DNA of 14,148 nt. Origin: Cellvibrio sp. Its GTDB lineage: Bacteria; Pseudomonadota; Gammaproteobacteria; Pseudomonadales; Cellvibrionaceae. The notes under the pieces are model-generated. The model was not told the DNA's origin, made no database searches, and worked only from the letters and a program-made list of their open reading frames with translations. The DNA is taken from NCBI GenBank assembly GCA_003524365.1, contig DQHS01000011.1:3813-17960 (forward strand), written 5' to 3'. Position 1 is the stretch's first letter. Each line of letters opens with the position of its first letter. Below are positions 13,856-14,148 of this stretch, one piece after another. The position numbers and the translations under genes are program-made.

Positions 13856-14148
13856 GTGAATTATGTGAAGTCTATTTCTCATCTATGTCTTTTGCTCATC
13901 GTGAGTTTCGCTTGCGCCAATACTCACTCCCAAAGTTTCTTACGCGCTCAAGATCAGTTTATCGTCAATGAGCAGGGCGAAAAAGTTCTATTGCGGGGTA
14001 TGGGGCTAGGCGGTTGGATGCTGCAAGAAGGTTACATGCTTAAGCTCGGCAACCTTGGCCAGCAACATGCGATGCGCGCAAAAATTGAAGAATTGATCGG
14101 CGCAGAAGCTACGCAAGAATTCTATGATGCATGGCTTGCGAACCACAC
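13856..14148 (+). CDS. Secreted glycoside hydrolase family 5-like protein (cellulase type), N-terminal part only
   Basis: The frame is open from GTG 13856 to the right edge (97 codons), so the catalytic part is outside the window. The start is supported by AAGAGG (13842-13847) eight bases upstream. Residues 1-25 form an export signal (MNYVKSISHLCLLLIVSFA). It is either an ordinary signal peptide cut near THS-Q or a weak lipobox at FAC, which would make it a lipoprotein. The next part, FIVNEQGEKVLLRGMGLGGWM followed by LQEGYMLK, is the usual opening of GH5 endoglucanase-type barrels, where RG-x-GLGGW-x-x-x-EGY precedes the first beta strand. Related families such as GH30 or GH39 are less likely. 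A polysaccharide-degrading role fits the galactanase elsewhere in the window. The substrate cannot be given from this fragment. Confidence 0.78.
   Translation, partial: MNYVKSISHLCLLLIVSFACANTHSQSFLRAQDQFIVNEQGEKVLLRGMGLGGWMLQEGYMLKLGNLGQQHAMRAKIEELIGAEATQEFYDAWLANH

Overview
The window looks like chromosome of a Gram-negative, polysaccharide-degrading gammaproteobacterium, most likely Cellvibrio or a close relative. The best evidence is a secreted GH53 endo-beta-1,4-galactanase. Counted from the start supported here, its catalytic glutamates fall at residues 161 and 270, the numbers I remember for galactanase A of Cellvibrio japonicus (formerly Pseudomonas fluorescens subsp. cellulosa). A PEP-CTERM protein, a TonB-dependent receptor and the start of a GH5-like secreted glycoside hydrolase fit the same picture. 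Base composition is moderate throughout. I see no tRNA, rRNA, CRISPR array or insertion sequence.

Layout. Positions 1-2033 (minus) hold a two-gene membrane-lipid operon: a CDP-alcohol phosphatidyltransferase followed by a UPF0104/flippase-like protein that runs off the left edge; the two overlap by one base. A phytanoyl-CoA-dioxygenase-like gene diverges from it (2173-2925, plus). Next comes the GH53 galactanase (3081-4088, plus), whose promoter overlaps a long palindrome. It converges through a strong hairpin with a PEP-CTERM surface protein (4151-4783, minus). Positions 4784-5164 hold no convincing gene, then a small membrane protein follows (5165-5536, plus) and a minimal AraC-type regulator (5671-6111, plus).

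Positions 6149-11170 hold the most interesting block, a probable signalling locus. On the minus strand, in transcription order, are a LuxI/FeeM-type N-acyltransferase, a multi-transmembrane sensor histidine kinase whose start overlaps the acyltransferase by 32 bases, and a response regulator with a large insertion in its receiver domain and no recognisable DNA-binding domain. Diverging from them is a plus-strand protein with a histidine-kinase dimerisation-like N-terminus and a C-terminal receiver domain but no ATPase domain. It is followed at once by a TonB-dependent receptor (11214-13376). The shared 350-base control region holds an 11-bp perfect inverted repeat that places the same motif in front of each divergent unit.

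The simplest reading is that the acyltransferase makes a lipid-like signal (an N-acyl amino acid or similar), the membrane kinase senses it, and one or both receiver proteins relay it. The AraC protein and the TonB-dependent receptor may be outputs or accessories. This is inference from gene content and order. The families are individually recognisable; the combination is what deserves attention. The right edge (13856 onward, plus) starts a secreted GH5-like hydrolase behind a palindromic operator-like site.
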